A stretch of DNA of 26,338 nt, from assembly GCA_934667105.1 (NCBI GenBank), contig CAKULG010000030.1, positions 1 through 26,338 of the forward strand. The letters run 5' to 3'. The notes below the pieces were generated by a model. That model worked only from the letters and a program-made list of their open reading frames with translations, made no database searches and was not told where the DNA came from. The DNA comes from an uncultured Clostridia bacterium (lineage in GTDB: Bacteria; Bacillota; Clostridia; Christensenellales; Aristaeellaceae). The translations under genes and the position numbers were made by a program. Positions 6,916 to 14,932 of the stretch are shown here, piece after piece (position 1 is the first letter of the stretch; each line of letters starts with the position of its first letter).

Positions 6916-7583
6916 AATCCATGCTATCCGCATCCATCATGTGCGCCGCGCCCCTGCAAATGGAAAACCAGCTGGATTTTCTGGCGGAAAGCGGCGTGGA
7001 TTTCTTTCATTGCGATGTGATGGACGGGCATTTCGTGCCCAACCTGATGCTGTCCACAGAAATTATCAAGGCGATGAAGCGGCGCTATTCCACGCCGCTG
7101 GATCTGCATTTCATGGTGGAGCGGCCGGAAAACATGCTGGCCTGGTTTCCCTTTGGGGAAGGGGATCTTGTATCCATTCATTACGAAAGCACGCCCCACG
7201 TCTGCCGGGCGCTGGAAATGATCCGGCTGCGGGGCGCGACCCCCATCCTGGCCCTGAACCCCGCCACGCCCCTGGAATGCGCCCGGGAAGCGCTGGATTC
7301 CATCGGCGCGCTGCTCGTCATGACGGTCAATCCCGGCTTTGCCGCCCAGAAAATGACGCCCTCCGCACTGGACAAAATTCGCCGGGCGCGGGCGCTGCTG
7401 GAAAAATGGGGCCGTCCCGGGCTGCCCATTCAGGTGGACGGCAATTGCAATTACGCGCATATCCCCCAAATGGAGGCGGCGGGGGCCAATATCTTCGTTG
7501 TGGGCAGCAGCAGCGTTTTTTCCGCGGCGCTGGGCGTTGAGAAGGGATGGGAAAAAACCTGCGCCTGCCTGAATAACCGCTGA
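6912..7583 (+). CDS. Ribulose-phosphate 3-epimerase-family protein (Rpe/AlsE type)
   Basis: This 223-residue TIM-barrel protein epimerises ketose phosphates at C3, either ribulose-5-P to xylulose-5-P or allulose-6-P to fructose-6-P. Family motifs are all present: LSASIMCA, the metal-binding and catalytic HCDVMDGHFVPNL, LDLHFMVERPENM, the MTVNPGFAAQ loop and VDGN near the C-terminus. The start overlaps the kinase stop (ATGA) and is preceded by AAGGAGAAAG. Being encoded with a ROK kinase and an RpiB-type isomerase rather than with ribosome-linked genes favours a catabolic, AlsE-like role. Sequence alone does not separate Rpe from AlsE. Confidence 0.9.
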   Translation: MKSMLSASIMCAAPLQMENQLDFLAESGVDFFHCDVMDGHFVPNLMLSTEIIKAMKRRYSTPLDLHFMVERPENMLAWFPFGEGDLVSIHYESTPHVCRALEMIRLRGATPILALNPATPLECAREALDSIGALLVMTVNPGFAAQKMTPSALDKIRRARALLEKWGRPGLPIQVDGNCNYAHIPQMEAAGANIFVVGSSSVFSAALGVEKGWEKTCACLNNR

Positions 7584-7623
7584 TCCTCCGCAAGGGCGCG
7601 TTCGCCTCCCGCGCTTCTTTTGC

Positions 7624-7652
7624 TTGCGCATCCGGCCGTTTCCTGGTATAGT
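7624..7652 (+). promoter_or_regulatory. Promoter of the Dabb gene
   Basis: TTGCGC (7624-7629) and TATAGT (7647-7652) are 17 bases apart, about 40 bases before the ATG at 7692. Confidence 0.45.
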
Positions 7653-7691
7653 GGAGGCGGACGCAGCCGCGCCCCAAAGGAGGAAAGAAAA

Positions 7692-7976
7692 ATGAAGCAT
7701 CACATTCTGGCCAAATACAAGGATACCGTGGAAAATAAGGAAGCGCTGCTGGAAGAAATTCGCCTGCTGTTTGCCGACGCGGCGCGCATTCCCGGCGTGC
7801 TGGGGGCGCAGGTGATTCCCAATTGCATTCCGCGCCCCAATCGCTATGACCTGATGATCGTGGTGGATATGGAAAAGGAGGCCCTCCCCGGCTGGGACGC
7901 TTCCGCCCTGCACCACGCCTGGAAAGAAAAATACGGCGATTTGCTGGCGGCCAAGGCAATTTTTGACTGCGAATAA
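7692..7976 (+). CDS. Dabb (stress-responsive alpha/beta barrel) domain protein
   Basis: This is a 94-residue single-domain protein of the Dabb family, small ferredoxin-like barrels that dimerise. It begins MKHHILAKYKDTVENK and carries the usual pattern: a PGVLGAQVIPNCIPRPNRYD stretch, then a hydrophobic strand (LMIVVDME), then ALHHAWKEKYGD and a terminal FDCE. The ATG at 7692 has a strong AAAGGAGGAAAG just upstream; an earlier in-frame start at 7620 overlaps the promoter. The role is unknown. It is separated from the sugar operon by its own promoter and is followed by a palindromic element shared with the convergent reductase gene. Confidence 0.82.
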   Translation: MKHHILAKYKDTVENKEALLEEIRLLFADAARIPGVLGAQVIPNCIPRPNRYDLMIVVDMEKEALPGWDASALHHAWKEKYGDLLAAKAIFDCE

Positions 7977-7989
7977 AAAAAGAAAAATT

Positions 7990-8033
7990 GCGGGGGAGGT
8001 TTTTCATTGACTGCCAAAGAATACCTCCCCCGC
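7990..8033. terminator. Palindromic element between convergent genes (copy A)
   Basis: GCGGGGGAGGT (7990-8000) pairs perfectly with ACCTCCCCCGC (8023-8033). It lies between the 3' ends of the Dabb gene and the aldo/keto reductase. A closely related element at 18892-18934 occupies the same kind of position, so it is probably a bidirectional terminator-like repeat. Confidence 0.65.
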
Positions 8034-8049
8034 ATCGTCTAAATCTTTT

Positions 8050-8991
8050 TCACCGCTGCTCCATCGCCGCCAGCGATTGGCGCAGCTGCTCGGGCCGGGA
8101 CGCGCCGATCAGTGCGAAGCCGTTCAGGCGCGGATGCTCGGTAATGTATTCCAGCACCACCCGGGAGGGGGTCATGCCCGGCACGGCCGCGCATTTTTCC
8201 AGCAGCGCGCGATAACGGCGAATATTTTCTGCGTTCACATACGCCTGGTGCCGGGGCGCCGCATCGGAAAGATCGGGGCGATAACCGCAGGAAAACACGC
8301 CGCCGCTCTGACAGGAATAGGCAACCACTGGCAGCCCCATTTGAGCGTAGGCCGTTTCCTCTGCCGCATCCATGCCCACCAAGGTATCGTCCGTCACCGC
8401 GGCGGAAAAATCCGCGTAGCTCCATTGAATTTCGGAGGCGGAAAAGCCCGCCTTCCCCCGCGCCGCCGCCCAGGCGTTGGCCTCCGCAATCCGGGCAGCG
8501 CGCCAATTGGATGCGCCCAGGGCCAGGGCCGCTCCTTCCGCTGCCAGAGCGTTCAGCGTTTCCATAATTTCCGATACAGGACGGGCCGGGTCGTCGCGGT
8601 GCAGATAATACAAATCCACTCGCGGCAGGCCCAGAACCTCCAGGCTGCGTGTCATATCCGCGCGAATTTCTTTTTCTGAAAGACGGGGCGTGCGCGCCTG
8701 GTCGTCCAGGGCGTAATGGCCGCCCTTGGTCATGAGGAATATTTCTTTTTCCACGCCCCGGCTGCGAATCCATTCCCCCACCGTGCGTTCGCTGGCGTCC
8801 TGGCCGTTGGGCAGCCAGGCGCAATACACCCGGGCGGTATCCAGGGCGTTGCCTCCCGCCGCAAAATATTCATCCATCAATTGAAAGGCCGCGTCCCGGG
8901 AAATGCTTCCCCCAAACCGGGCCGTGCCCAGCACCAGGCGGGCCACCCGCCGCGTCGTTCCATCCGCCTGCATGATCGTGCCGTACCGCAT
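8050..8991 (-). CDS. Aldo/keto reductase family oxidoreductase
   Basis: This 313-residue NAD(P)H-dependent reductase has the (beta/alpha)8 AKR fold. The catalytic tetrad is visible: Asp and Tyr in NALDTARVY, Lys in LMTKGGHY, and His in DLYYLHRDD. The cofactor part includes LGASNW and the C-terminal ALIGASRPEQL. The ATG at 8991 is chosen because AGGAGG lies six bases upstream; further upstream in-frame sequence runs into the serS terminator. It is downstream of serS on the same strand, with that terminator between, so expression may rely on read-through or an unseen promoter. The substrate is unknown. Confidence 0.9.
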   Translation of the reverse strand: MRYGTIMQADGTTRRVARLVLGTARFGGSISRDAAFQLMDEYFAAGGNALDTARVYCAWLPNGQDASERTVGEWIRSRGVEKEIFLMTKGGHYALDDQARTPRLSEKEIRADMTRSLEVLGLPRVDLYYLHRDDPARPVSEIMETLNALAAEGAALALGASNWRAARIAEANAWAAARGKAGFSASEIQWSYADFSAAVTDDTLVGMDAAEETAYAQMGLPVVAYSCQSGGVFSCGYRPDLSDAAPRHQAYVNAENIRRYRALLEKCAAVPGMTPSRVVLEYITEHPRLNGFALIGASRPEQLRQSLAAMEQR

Positions 8992-9008
8992 ATCCGCCTC
9001 CTGATTGC

Positions 9009-9060
9009 AAAAAGGCCGGAGGGCCGCTTCCCCGCTGGGAAACGCCGCCTCCCGGCCTTT
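9009..9060 (-). terminator. serS terminator
   Basis: On the minus strand AAAGGCCGG (9060-9052) pairs with CCGGCCTTT (9019-9011), and the descending arm ends in a five-T run. It begins 14 bases after the serS stop. Confidence 0.7.
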
Positions 9061-9073
9061 CAAAATGAATGGG

Positions 9074-10363
9074 TTATTTAATCACGTCGCAGCCCATGTA
9101 CTTACGCAGCGCCTCGGGCACGGTAACGGAGCCGTCCTCGTTTTGATAGGTTTCCAGAATCGCGGCCACCGTGCGGCCCACCGCCACGCCGGAGCCGTTG
9201 AGGGTGTGGCACAGCTGCGGCTTTCCCTTGCCGTCGCGATAGCGAATCTGCGCCCGGCGGGCCTGGAAATCCTCGCAGTTGGAGCAGGAGGAAATTTCCA
9301 CATAGCGGTTATAGGAGGGCATCCACACCTCGATATCATAGGTTTTGGCGGCGGAGAAGCCCATATCGCCCGTGGACAGGCACACCACCCGGTAGGGCAG
9401 GCCCAGCAGCTGCAGCACCTTTTCGGCCTGACGGGTCATGGATTCCAACTCATCATAGCTCTGCTCCGGCTTGGTGATCTTTACCATTTCCACCTTGTTG
9501 AACTGATGCTGACGAATCAGGCCCCGGGTATCGCGCCCGGCGCTGCCCGCCTCCGCCCGGAAGCAGGCGGAATAGGCGCAATGGCGAATGGGCAGCTGAT
9601 CGCCGTCCAGAATCATATCCCGGTACAGGTTGGTGACGGGCACCTCGGCGGTGGGAATCAGGAAGGTGTCCTGATCCACAATTTCCGCTCCCTGCTTGCC
9701 GGTGAACACCTTGTAGGCGTCCTCCTCAAATTTGGGCAATTGGCCCGTGCCCGTCATGGTGGCGCGAGTGACCATGTAGGGGGGCAGCACCTCGGTGTAG
9801 CCGTCGGCGGCGTGGGTGTCCATATAGAAGTTAATCACCGCGCGCTCCAGCCGCGCGCCCAGCCCGCGATACACCGTAAACCGCGCGCCGGAAATCTTGG
9901 CCGCCGCCTCAAAATCCAGAATTTTCAGATCGGTGCCGATATCCCAATGGGCCTTGGGGGTCCAGGCGAAATGCCGGGGCTCGCCCCAGCGGCGCTGCTC
10001 CACGTTTTCGGTATCGTCCTTGCCGATGGGCACGCTTTCATGGGGAAAATTGGGCAGGCGCATGAGAATGGCGTTGATCTTTTCGTCGATCTCGCCCACC
10101 TGCTTATCCATTTCGGCGATCTGATCGCCCACCTTGCGCATTTCCTCCATAATTTCGGCGGCGTCGCCTCCCGCGCGCTTCACCTGGGCGATTTTCTTGC
10201 TTTCCTCATTCCGGCGGTTTTTCAGCGCCTCCACCTGGCCTAAAATATCCCGGCGGGTTTCATCCAGTTGCAGCAGCTCCGTCACGTCGATGGAGGAATT
10301 GCGCTTTTTCAGCGCGTCGATCAATTCCTGGGGATTCTGACGGATTCGTTTGATGTCCAGCAT
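9074..10363 (-). CDS. serS: Seryl-tRNA synthetase
   Basis: This class II synthetase charges tRNA-Ser with serine in the cytoplasm. Its 429 residues are the usual length. An N-terminal coiled-coil arm that grips the tRNA long variable arm spans about residues 30-100 (KNRRNEESKKIAQ through EEMRKVGDQIAEMDKQVGEI). Catalytic parts include the TAEVPVTNLYRD serine-binding segment, motif 2 CFRAEAGSAGRDTRGLIRQH, and motif 3 NGSGVAVGRTVAAILE. AAGGAGG lies just upstream of the ATG at 10363. A T-box leader precedes it, so expression should rise when tRNA-Ser is uncharged. Confidence 0.98.
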   Translation of the reverse strand: MLDIKRIRQNPQELIDALKKRNSSIDVTELLQLDETRRDILGQVEALKNRRNEESKKIAQVKRAGGDAAEIMEEMRKVGDQIAEMDKQVGEIDEKINAILMRLPNFPHESVPIGKDDTENVEQRRWGEPRHFAWTPKAHWDIGTDLKILDFEAAAKISGARFTVYRGLGARLERAVINFYMDTHAADGYTEVLPPYMVTRATMTGTGQLPKFEEDAYKVFTGKQGAEIVDQDTFLIPTAEVPVTNLYRDMILDGDQLPIRHCAYSACFRAEAGSAGRDTRGLIRQHQFNKVEMVKITKPEQSYDELESMTRQAEKVLQLLGLPYRVVCLSTGDMGFSAAKTYDIEVWMPSYNRYVEISSCSNCEDFQARRAQIRYRDGKGKPQLCHTLNGSGVAVGRTVAAILETYQNEDGSVTVPEALRKYMGCDVIK

Positions 10364-10392
10364 ACGTCATGCCTCCTTCGTTTTTTCCCAAT

Positions 10393-10612
10393 AAAAAAAC
10401 CGCCCGCTCTACAGGGACGGATTACGCCGCGTTGCCACCCCGCTTGACGTTTTCAGCATGAAAACGTCCGCTCGCATGCGCTGTAAGGGGCGCGGCCCGG
10501 CGGCTCGTCGCCGCCCGCTCCCGGGTGGATAGCGGAAAAGCGCCCCTGCCTCGCACCGCCCGGCAGTTCTCTTGCCCACGCTTGCCTCCGCATTGCCCGT
10601 TCTTCGCGGTAT
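10393..10612 (-). promoter_or_regulatory. T-box riboswitch leader of serS
   Basis: On the minus strand the conserved T-box sequence GGGGTGGCAACGCGG lies at 10442-10428. It is followed by CGTCCC and a terminator stem (CCGTCCC with GGGCGG) ending in a seven-T run near 10399-10393. A perfect 10-bp hairpin, GACGTTTTCA/TGAAAACGTC (10468-10446), precedes it as stem III. Stem I fills roughly 10480-10610; I could not fix the serine specifier codon by eye. T-boxes bind uncharged tRNA and switch terminator to antiterminator. Confidence 0.88.
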
Positions 10613-10618
10613 GGGCTT

Positions 10619-10647
10619 ATTATAATCGCTTTTCCGCCAAAATGCAA
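10619..10647 (-). promoter_or_regulatory. Promoter of the serS T-box transcript
   Basis: On the minus strand TTGCAT (10647-10642) and TATAAT (10624-10619) are separated by 17 bases. The predicted start near 10612 matches the 5' end of the T-box leader. Confidence 0.78.
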
Positions 10648-10727
10648 GCCTTCCGCGAAAGAAAGAGGCGGCGAGAGGGGAGAATATGCATCGCGGAGAA
10701 GCCGCTCCTTCGCGCATCTCCCCGCTT

Positions 10728-11873
10728 TCACCCCATCGCCGCAAAAAAAACGGCATGACCCTCCGCCCGAAGACGCGCGGCGGTTTCATGCATCTGCCGC
10801 ACAGAGAGAGGCCGCGTAACGCCCCGGCAAACGCCCCGATCGCATTCCATGCTTTCCAAGACGATTTCCTGGGCGGCGGCCTGAGGCAGGCGCACATAAT
10901 AGCTATGCGTGCAGCCGCCGTTATCCGCCCGGCCCGCCCGGCAGGCGGGAGGCAGCATATGCCGCGCGCCCTGAAGGATATTGCTCAGATCCCGCAGCAT
11001 GGCGGAGGCCGTGGGCCGCCCGCCCGCGCCTTGGCCCATCAGCACCACCGGCCCGGCGTATTCCGCCTCATAGCGCACCAGATTCTGATTTTCCAGCGCG
11101 GCGCATTCAGGGGCCGTTTCGGGCAGCAGCACGGGCTCCACATAGGCGTAAAGCGAATGATCCGCGTTCCGGCCGCCCCGGGCCAGCAGGCGGCACACCC
11201 AGCCCTCCCGCCGGAAGCAGGCCGCGTCCTCCGCCGTCAGCGCCTGCACGCCTTCCCAATGCAGCCCCTCCCGGGGCAGCTCGCCATAGGCCGCCGCGCA
11301 GGCCAGCATCAGCTTGCGCATGGAATCCAGGCCGCTCACATCGGCAGTGGGATCCGCCTCCGCAAAGCCCAGGCCCTGGGCCGCCAAAAGAGCCGCGGAA
11401 TAATCCATATTTTTTCGCTGCATAGCGTCCAGAATATAATTGGTGGTGCCGTTCAGGATACCCCCCAGGGCGAAAATCCGATCGCTGGCGGAGGCCAAAA
11501 CGAGATTCTGCAAAAAGGGCACGCCGCCGCCGCAGGCCGCTCCAAATAAAAACGCCCTGTCCCGGGCCCGGGCCAGCGCGTCCAGCTCCGGCCCGTGGGC
11601 AGCCACCAGCGCCTTGTTGGCCGTGACCACATGCTTGCCCGCCTGCAGCGCCGCCCGCGCATAGGCGTAGGCCGCGTCTACGCCCGTCAGCGCCTCCGCC
11701 ACCGCCTCGATGGAGGGGTCGGCCAGAATCGTCTCCATCGCATCGGTTTTGAAGGGCGCGTCCGCCTTCCCGGGGCGCGCCAGCACGAGGCCTTGTTCCA
11801 GGCCCTGGGCCCGGCCCAGCATTTCGTATACGCTTTTTCCCACCGTGCCAAAGCCCAACACCGCTACCCGCAT
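10728..11873 (-). CDS. hom: Homoserine dehydrogenase
   Basis: Hom reduces aspartate semialdehyde to homoserine with NAD(P)H, the branch step to threonine and methionine. The N-terminal Rossmann motif is VAVLGFGTVGKSV. The catalytic domain has GKHVVTANKAL, GGILNGTTNYIL and GFAEADPTADVSGLD with the substrate-binding acidic residues, then GQGAGGRPTASAM. The last 65 or so residues (HSYYVRLPQAAAQEIVLES onward) look like a short ACT-like domain, so the 381 residues are somewhat shorter than common 430-residue forms. The ATG at 11873 has GGAGG five bases upstream. It is divergent from the UPF0735-thrC-thrB operon across a palindromic operator candidate, so joint control is likely. Confidence 0.95.
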   Translation of the reverse strand: MRVAVLGFGTVGKSVYEMLGRAQGLEQGLVLARPGKADAPFKTDAMETILADPSIEAVAEALTGVDAAYAYARAALQAGKHVVTANKALVAAHGPELDALARARDRAFLFGAACGGGVPFLQNLVLASASDRIFALGGILNGTTNYILDAMQRKNMDYSAALLAAQGLGFAEADPTADVSGLDSMRKLMLACAAAYGELPREGLHWEGVQALTAEDAACFRREGWVCRLLARGGRNADHSLYAYVEPVLLPETAPECAALENQNLVRYEAEYAGPVVLMGQGAGGRPTASAMLRDLSNILQGARHMLPPACRAGRADNGGCTHSYYVRLPQAAAQEIVLESMECDRGVCRGVTRPLSVRQMHETAARLRAEGHAVFFAAMG

Positions 11874-11903
11874 AAGCGCCTCCAAAAATTTTTTGTCCGT
11901 TTG

Positions 11904-11923
11904 AAAAATACACTTGTATTTTT
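11904..11923. promoter_or_regulatory. 20-base palindrome in the hom / UPF0735 divergent promoter
   Basis: AAAAATACA-CT-TGTATTTTT is a perfect inverted repeat. It overlaps the -35 box of the plus-strand promoter (11914-11919) and lies 30 bases upstream of the hom start. It is a good candidate operator for a regulator of threonine synthesis, identity unknown. Confidence 0.55.
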
Positions 11924-11942
11924 ACGAGAGACAGTGTATCAT
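11914..11942 (+). promoter_or_regulatory. Promoter of the UPF0735-thrC-thrB operon
   Basis: TTGTAT (11914-11919) and TATCAT (11937-11942) are 17 bases apart. The leader to 12018 has no terminator-like hairpin that I can see. Confidence 0.55.
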
Positions 11943-12017
11943 AGGTAAGGGGAAAAAACAAGGGCGTTTTCTTCCCCCTTCGCAGAAAATACGCAAAAAA
12001 AGCAGAGGCGAAAACGA

Positions 12018-12455
12018 ATGCTGGAAGATTATCTGATGATTCACAAAAGCGCGCTGCCCGATTATTTTGAAAAGGTGCTGGCGGCCAAGCGTCTGTTGGA
12101 GGAGGGAAAGGTGCGGGAGGTGAGCCACGCGGTGAAGCTGGCGGGCATCTCCCGCAGCACCTATTATAAATACAAGGATTGCATCCTGGCTCCCGCCCAG
12201 ATGGATAACGGGCGGAAGGCAGTGCTTTCTCTGCTGCTGGCCCATGAGCCGGGGGTGCTCAGCGGGCTTTTGCAGCATATTTCCGCCGCCGGCTGCAGCG
12301 TGCTGACCATCACGCAGAATCTTCCCATTCACGGGAAGGCCAGCGTGACCATCGCCCTGGATATCAGCGCCATGGAAAGCTCCATCCAGCAGCTGCTGGC
12401 CGAGCTGGCCCAAACCCCGGGGGCGGAAAACCCGCGCCTGGTGGCCATTGAATGA
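12018..12455 (+). CDS. UPF0735 ACT-domain protein (PheB-like)
   Basis: This 145-residue protein has an N-terminal helical segment with a helix-turn-helix look (EVSHAVKLAGISRSTYYKYKD, about residues 34-54) and a C-terminal ACT domain (LSLLLAHEPGVLSGLLQHIS onward), which usually binds an amino acid. The order is that of the UPF0735/PheB family found near hom and thr genes in Clostridia. Its stop overlaps an ATG of the thrC frame. Position and domains suggest an amino-acid-sensing regulator of this operon, possibly acting at the palindrome at 11904-11923; that is inference. Confidence 0.88.
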   Translation: MLEDYLMIHKSALPDYFEKVLAAKRLLEEGKVREVSHAVKLAGISRSTYYKYKDCILAPAQMDNGRKAVLSLLLAHEPGVLSGLLQHISAAGCSVLTITQNLPIHGKASVTIALDISAMESSIQQLLAELAQTPGAENPRLVAIE

Positions 12456-12472
12456 AAGAAGGGAAAACAAGC

Positions 12473-13948
12473 ATGCTGTATCAGAGCACGAGAAGCGATT
12501 TTCAGGCCTCCGATCTTCAGGCCGTGCTTCAGGGCCTGGCCCCGGACGGCGGCCTTTTCGTGGATCCCCTGCTGCCCCGGCGGAGCGATTTTGATTGGGC
12601 GGGCTGCCTGGAAAAGCCCGCGCTGGGCATGGCGGCGCAAATTCTTGCATATTTGCTGCCCGGCTTTTCGGATATGCCCCTGCTGGTGCGCCAGGCCTAC
12701 GCCGGAAAGTTTGAATCAGAGGAACTGACCCCCCTGCGCGCTGTGGGCGATCGCTGGGTGCTGGAGCTGTTTCGAGGGCCCACCGCCGCCTTTAAGGACG
12801 TGGCCCTCTCCATGCTGCCCCGGCTGATTACCGCCGCCCGGGAGCAGACGGGCTGCGCCCGGGAAATCGCCGTGCTCACCGCCACCTCGGGCGATACGGG
12901 CAAAGCGGCGCTGGAAGGCTTTCACGATGTGCCCGGCACGCGCATTCTTGTTTTCTATCCCGCCCGGGGCGTATCCCCCATCCAGCGGGCGCAAATGGCC
13001 ACCCAGGAGGGGGGCAACGTGTGCGTCTGCGCGGTGGAGGGAAATTTTGACGATTGCCAGCGGGCGGTGAAGCAGGCCTTTGAAGCGCTGGGCTCGCAGG
13101 AGCAGGCGGCGGGGGTGCAGCTGTCCTCCGCCAATTCCATCAATATCGGCCGTCTGGCGCCCCAGGTTGTTTATTATTTCATCGCCTATGCCCGGCTGAT
13201 GCAGGCGGGCGCGGTACGCCGGGGCGACCCGGTGGATTTCGTGGTGCCCACGGGAAATTTCGGGGATATTCTGGCAGGCTATTTCGCCAAATGTCTGGGC
13301 CTGCCCGTGGGGCGGCTCGTCTGCGCCTCCAACGCCAACCGCGTCCTCACCGATTTTCTGGAAACGGGGGTATACGATCAGCGCCGTCCCTTCCTGCGCA
13401 CCGCCTCCCCCTCCATGGACATTCTGGTTTCCTCAAATTTGGAGCGGCTGCTGTTTTACGCCGCCCAGGGGGATACCCAGCAGGTGCGCGCCTGGATGCA
13501 GGCGCTGGAGCGCCAAGGCTGCTATCGGGTGTCCGGCGCGCCGCTGCGCCGCATTCAGGAAACGTTCGCCGCCGGATGCTGCGATGAAGCGCGCACCCGG
13601 GAGGCCATACGGAGCGTCTGGGCCCGGCACCGGTATCTGCTGGATCCCCATTCGGCGGTGGCCTGGGCGGTAAGCGAGGAATACGCGCAAAAAGAAGGGG
13701 CGAAGCGCCCCCTGGTGGTGCTCTCCACCGCCTCGCCCTATAAATTTCCCGCCGCCGCGCTGGAAGCCCTGGGGGGCGATTGCGCCGGGGATGAATTCGC
13801 CCAAATGGAGCGGCTGGCCTGCCTGAGCGGCGTGCCCATTCCCCGCAATCTGCGGACGCTGAAGGAAAAGCCCGTGCTTCACCGGGATTGCATTTCCCGG
13901 GAGGCGATTATCCCCTACATTTTGCAAAAGCTGCATAAGGAGGAATGA
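12473..13948 (+). CDS. thrC: Threonine synthase
   Basis: This PLP enzyme converts O-phosphohomoserine to threonine. The N-terminus MLYQSTRSDF and the APDGGLFVD segment are typical. The PLP lysine is in GPTAAFKDVAL (about residue 107). The phosphate-binding loop is TATSGDTGKAAL, followed by FVVPTGNFGDILAGY and a C-terminal VLSTASPYKFP. At 491 residues it is of the long, E. coli-like class. The ATG at 12473 gives the family's usual N-terminus, with GAAGGG upstream; the ATG at 12452 overlaps the previous stop and would add seven residues. It is followed three bases later by thrB. Confidence 0.96.
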   Translation: MLYQSTRSDFQASDLQAVLQGLAPDGGLFVDPLLPRRSDFDWAGCLEKPALGMAAQILAYLLPGFSDMPLLVRQAYAGKFESEELTPLRAVGDRWVLELFRGPTAAFKDVALSMLPRLITAAREQTGCAREIAVLTATSGDTGKAALEGFHDVPGTRILVFYPARGVSPIQRAQMATQEGGNVCVCAVEGNFDDCQRAVKQAFEALGSQEQAAGVQLSSANSINIGRLAPQVVYYFIAYARLMQAGAVRRGDPVDFVVPTGNFGDILAGYFAKCLGLPVGRLVCASNANRVLTDFLETGVYDQRRPFLRTASPSMDILVSSNLERLLFYAAQGDTQQVRAWMQALERQGCYRVSGAPLRRIQETFAAGCCDEARTREAIRSVWARHRYLLDPHSAVAWAVSEEYAQKEGAKRPLVVLSTASPYKFPAAALEALGGDCAGDEFAQMERLACLSGVPIPRNLRTLKEKPVLHRDCISREAIIPYILQKLHKEE

Positions 13949-13951
13949 TTC

Positions 13952-14833
13952 GTGCGCATCTTATCCCCCGCCACCTCGGCCAATCTGGGCCCGGGCTTCG
14001 ATTGCTTCGGCGTCGCCTGGCAATGCTATAACGAAATGGAATGGCTGCCCGGGGGCGAGGGGCTGCGCATCGAAGGCTGCCCCCTCCCCTATCGCGGGCC
14101 GGATAACCTGGCCTACGCCGCCTACCGGGCGGTGCTGCAAGCGGCGGGTCTGGCTGAGGAGCCGCTGCTGCTGCGCTTTTTGCGCACGGAAATTCCCCTC
14201 TCCCGGGGGCTGGGCTCCTCCGCCGCGCTGATCGCCGGGGGCGTGCTGGCGGCCGACCGGCTGCACCGGCTGGGCCTGTCGCCCCAAGAAATGCTGGCCC
14301 TGGCCGCCCGGCTGGAGGGGCACCCGGACAACGTGGCCCCCGCGCTGCTGGGGGGCTTCGCCCTTTCCGCCCAGGCGGGGGAAAAGGTGGTTTCCCTTCG
14401 CTGTCCCGTACACCCCGTCTGGCGCTTTGCCGCCATCATTCCGGATTTTGAGCTTTCCACCGCCCGCTCCCGGGCCGTGCTGCCCGAAAGCGTGCCCCGG
14501 CAGGATGCGGTATTCAATCTTTCCCGGGCCGCGCTGCTGCCCCAGGCGCTGGCGGGGGAGGATCCTGATCTGCTGCGCTTTGCCCTGGAGGATCGCCTGC
14601 ACCAGCCCTACCGGCGGGCGCTGATTCCCGGCTGGGAGCAGGCCCAGGCCGCCGTTCAGGCCTGCGGCGGGCTGGCGCTGTGCCTATCCGGAGCGGGCTC
14701 CACACTGCTCTGCATCGCCCGGGAGGAGGATTTCGCCCGCCGCCTGCAAGCGCGGCTGGCCGAGGCGCTGCCCGCCTGGGAGGTGCGCCCGCTGCAAATA
14801 GACGCGCAGGGCGCGCGCGAGGAAAACGAATAA
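13952..14833 (+). CDS. thrB: Homoserine kinase
   Basis: This GHMP-family kinase phosphorylates homoserine with ATP and feeds ThrC. The N-terminal RILSPATSANLGPGFDCFG is diagnostic. The ATP-binding loop is PLSRGLGSSAALIAGG (about residue 87), and the C-terminal LCLSGAGSTLLCI is the third GHMP motif. It has 293 residues. It starts with GTG at 13952 behind AAGGAGGAA, right after the thrC stop, so all three plus-strand genes form one unit. No clear terminator is seen in 14834-14932. Confidence 0.96.
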   Translation: MRILSPATSANLGPGFDCFGVAWQCYNEMEWLPGGEGLRIEGCPLPYRGPDNLAYAAYRAVLQAAGLAEEPLLLRFLRTEIPLSRGLGSSAALIAGGVLAADRLHRLGLSPQEMLALAARLEGHPDNVAPALLGGFALSAQAGEKVVSLRCPVHPVWRFAAIIPDFELSTARSRAVLPESVPRQDAVFNLSRAALLPQALAGEDPDLLRFALEDRLHQPYRRALIPGWEQAQAAVQACGGLALCLSGAGSTLLCIAREEDFARRLQARLAEALPAWEVRPLQIDAQGAREENE

Positions 14834-14932
14834 ATTTTATGCTGGGAACCCACTCCAAGAAAGCTAAATGCGAAAAAACGAAAAAACAGGAAAGCGACCT
14901 GCTTCCCCGCCGTCTATACTTTTCTCTTAGTT

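Noticed and set aside
9005..10243. A 412-codon plus-strand open frame
   Set aside because: It is antisense to serS; its His- and Gly-rich composition is what the complement of a GC-rich gene gives.
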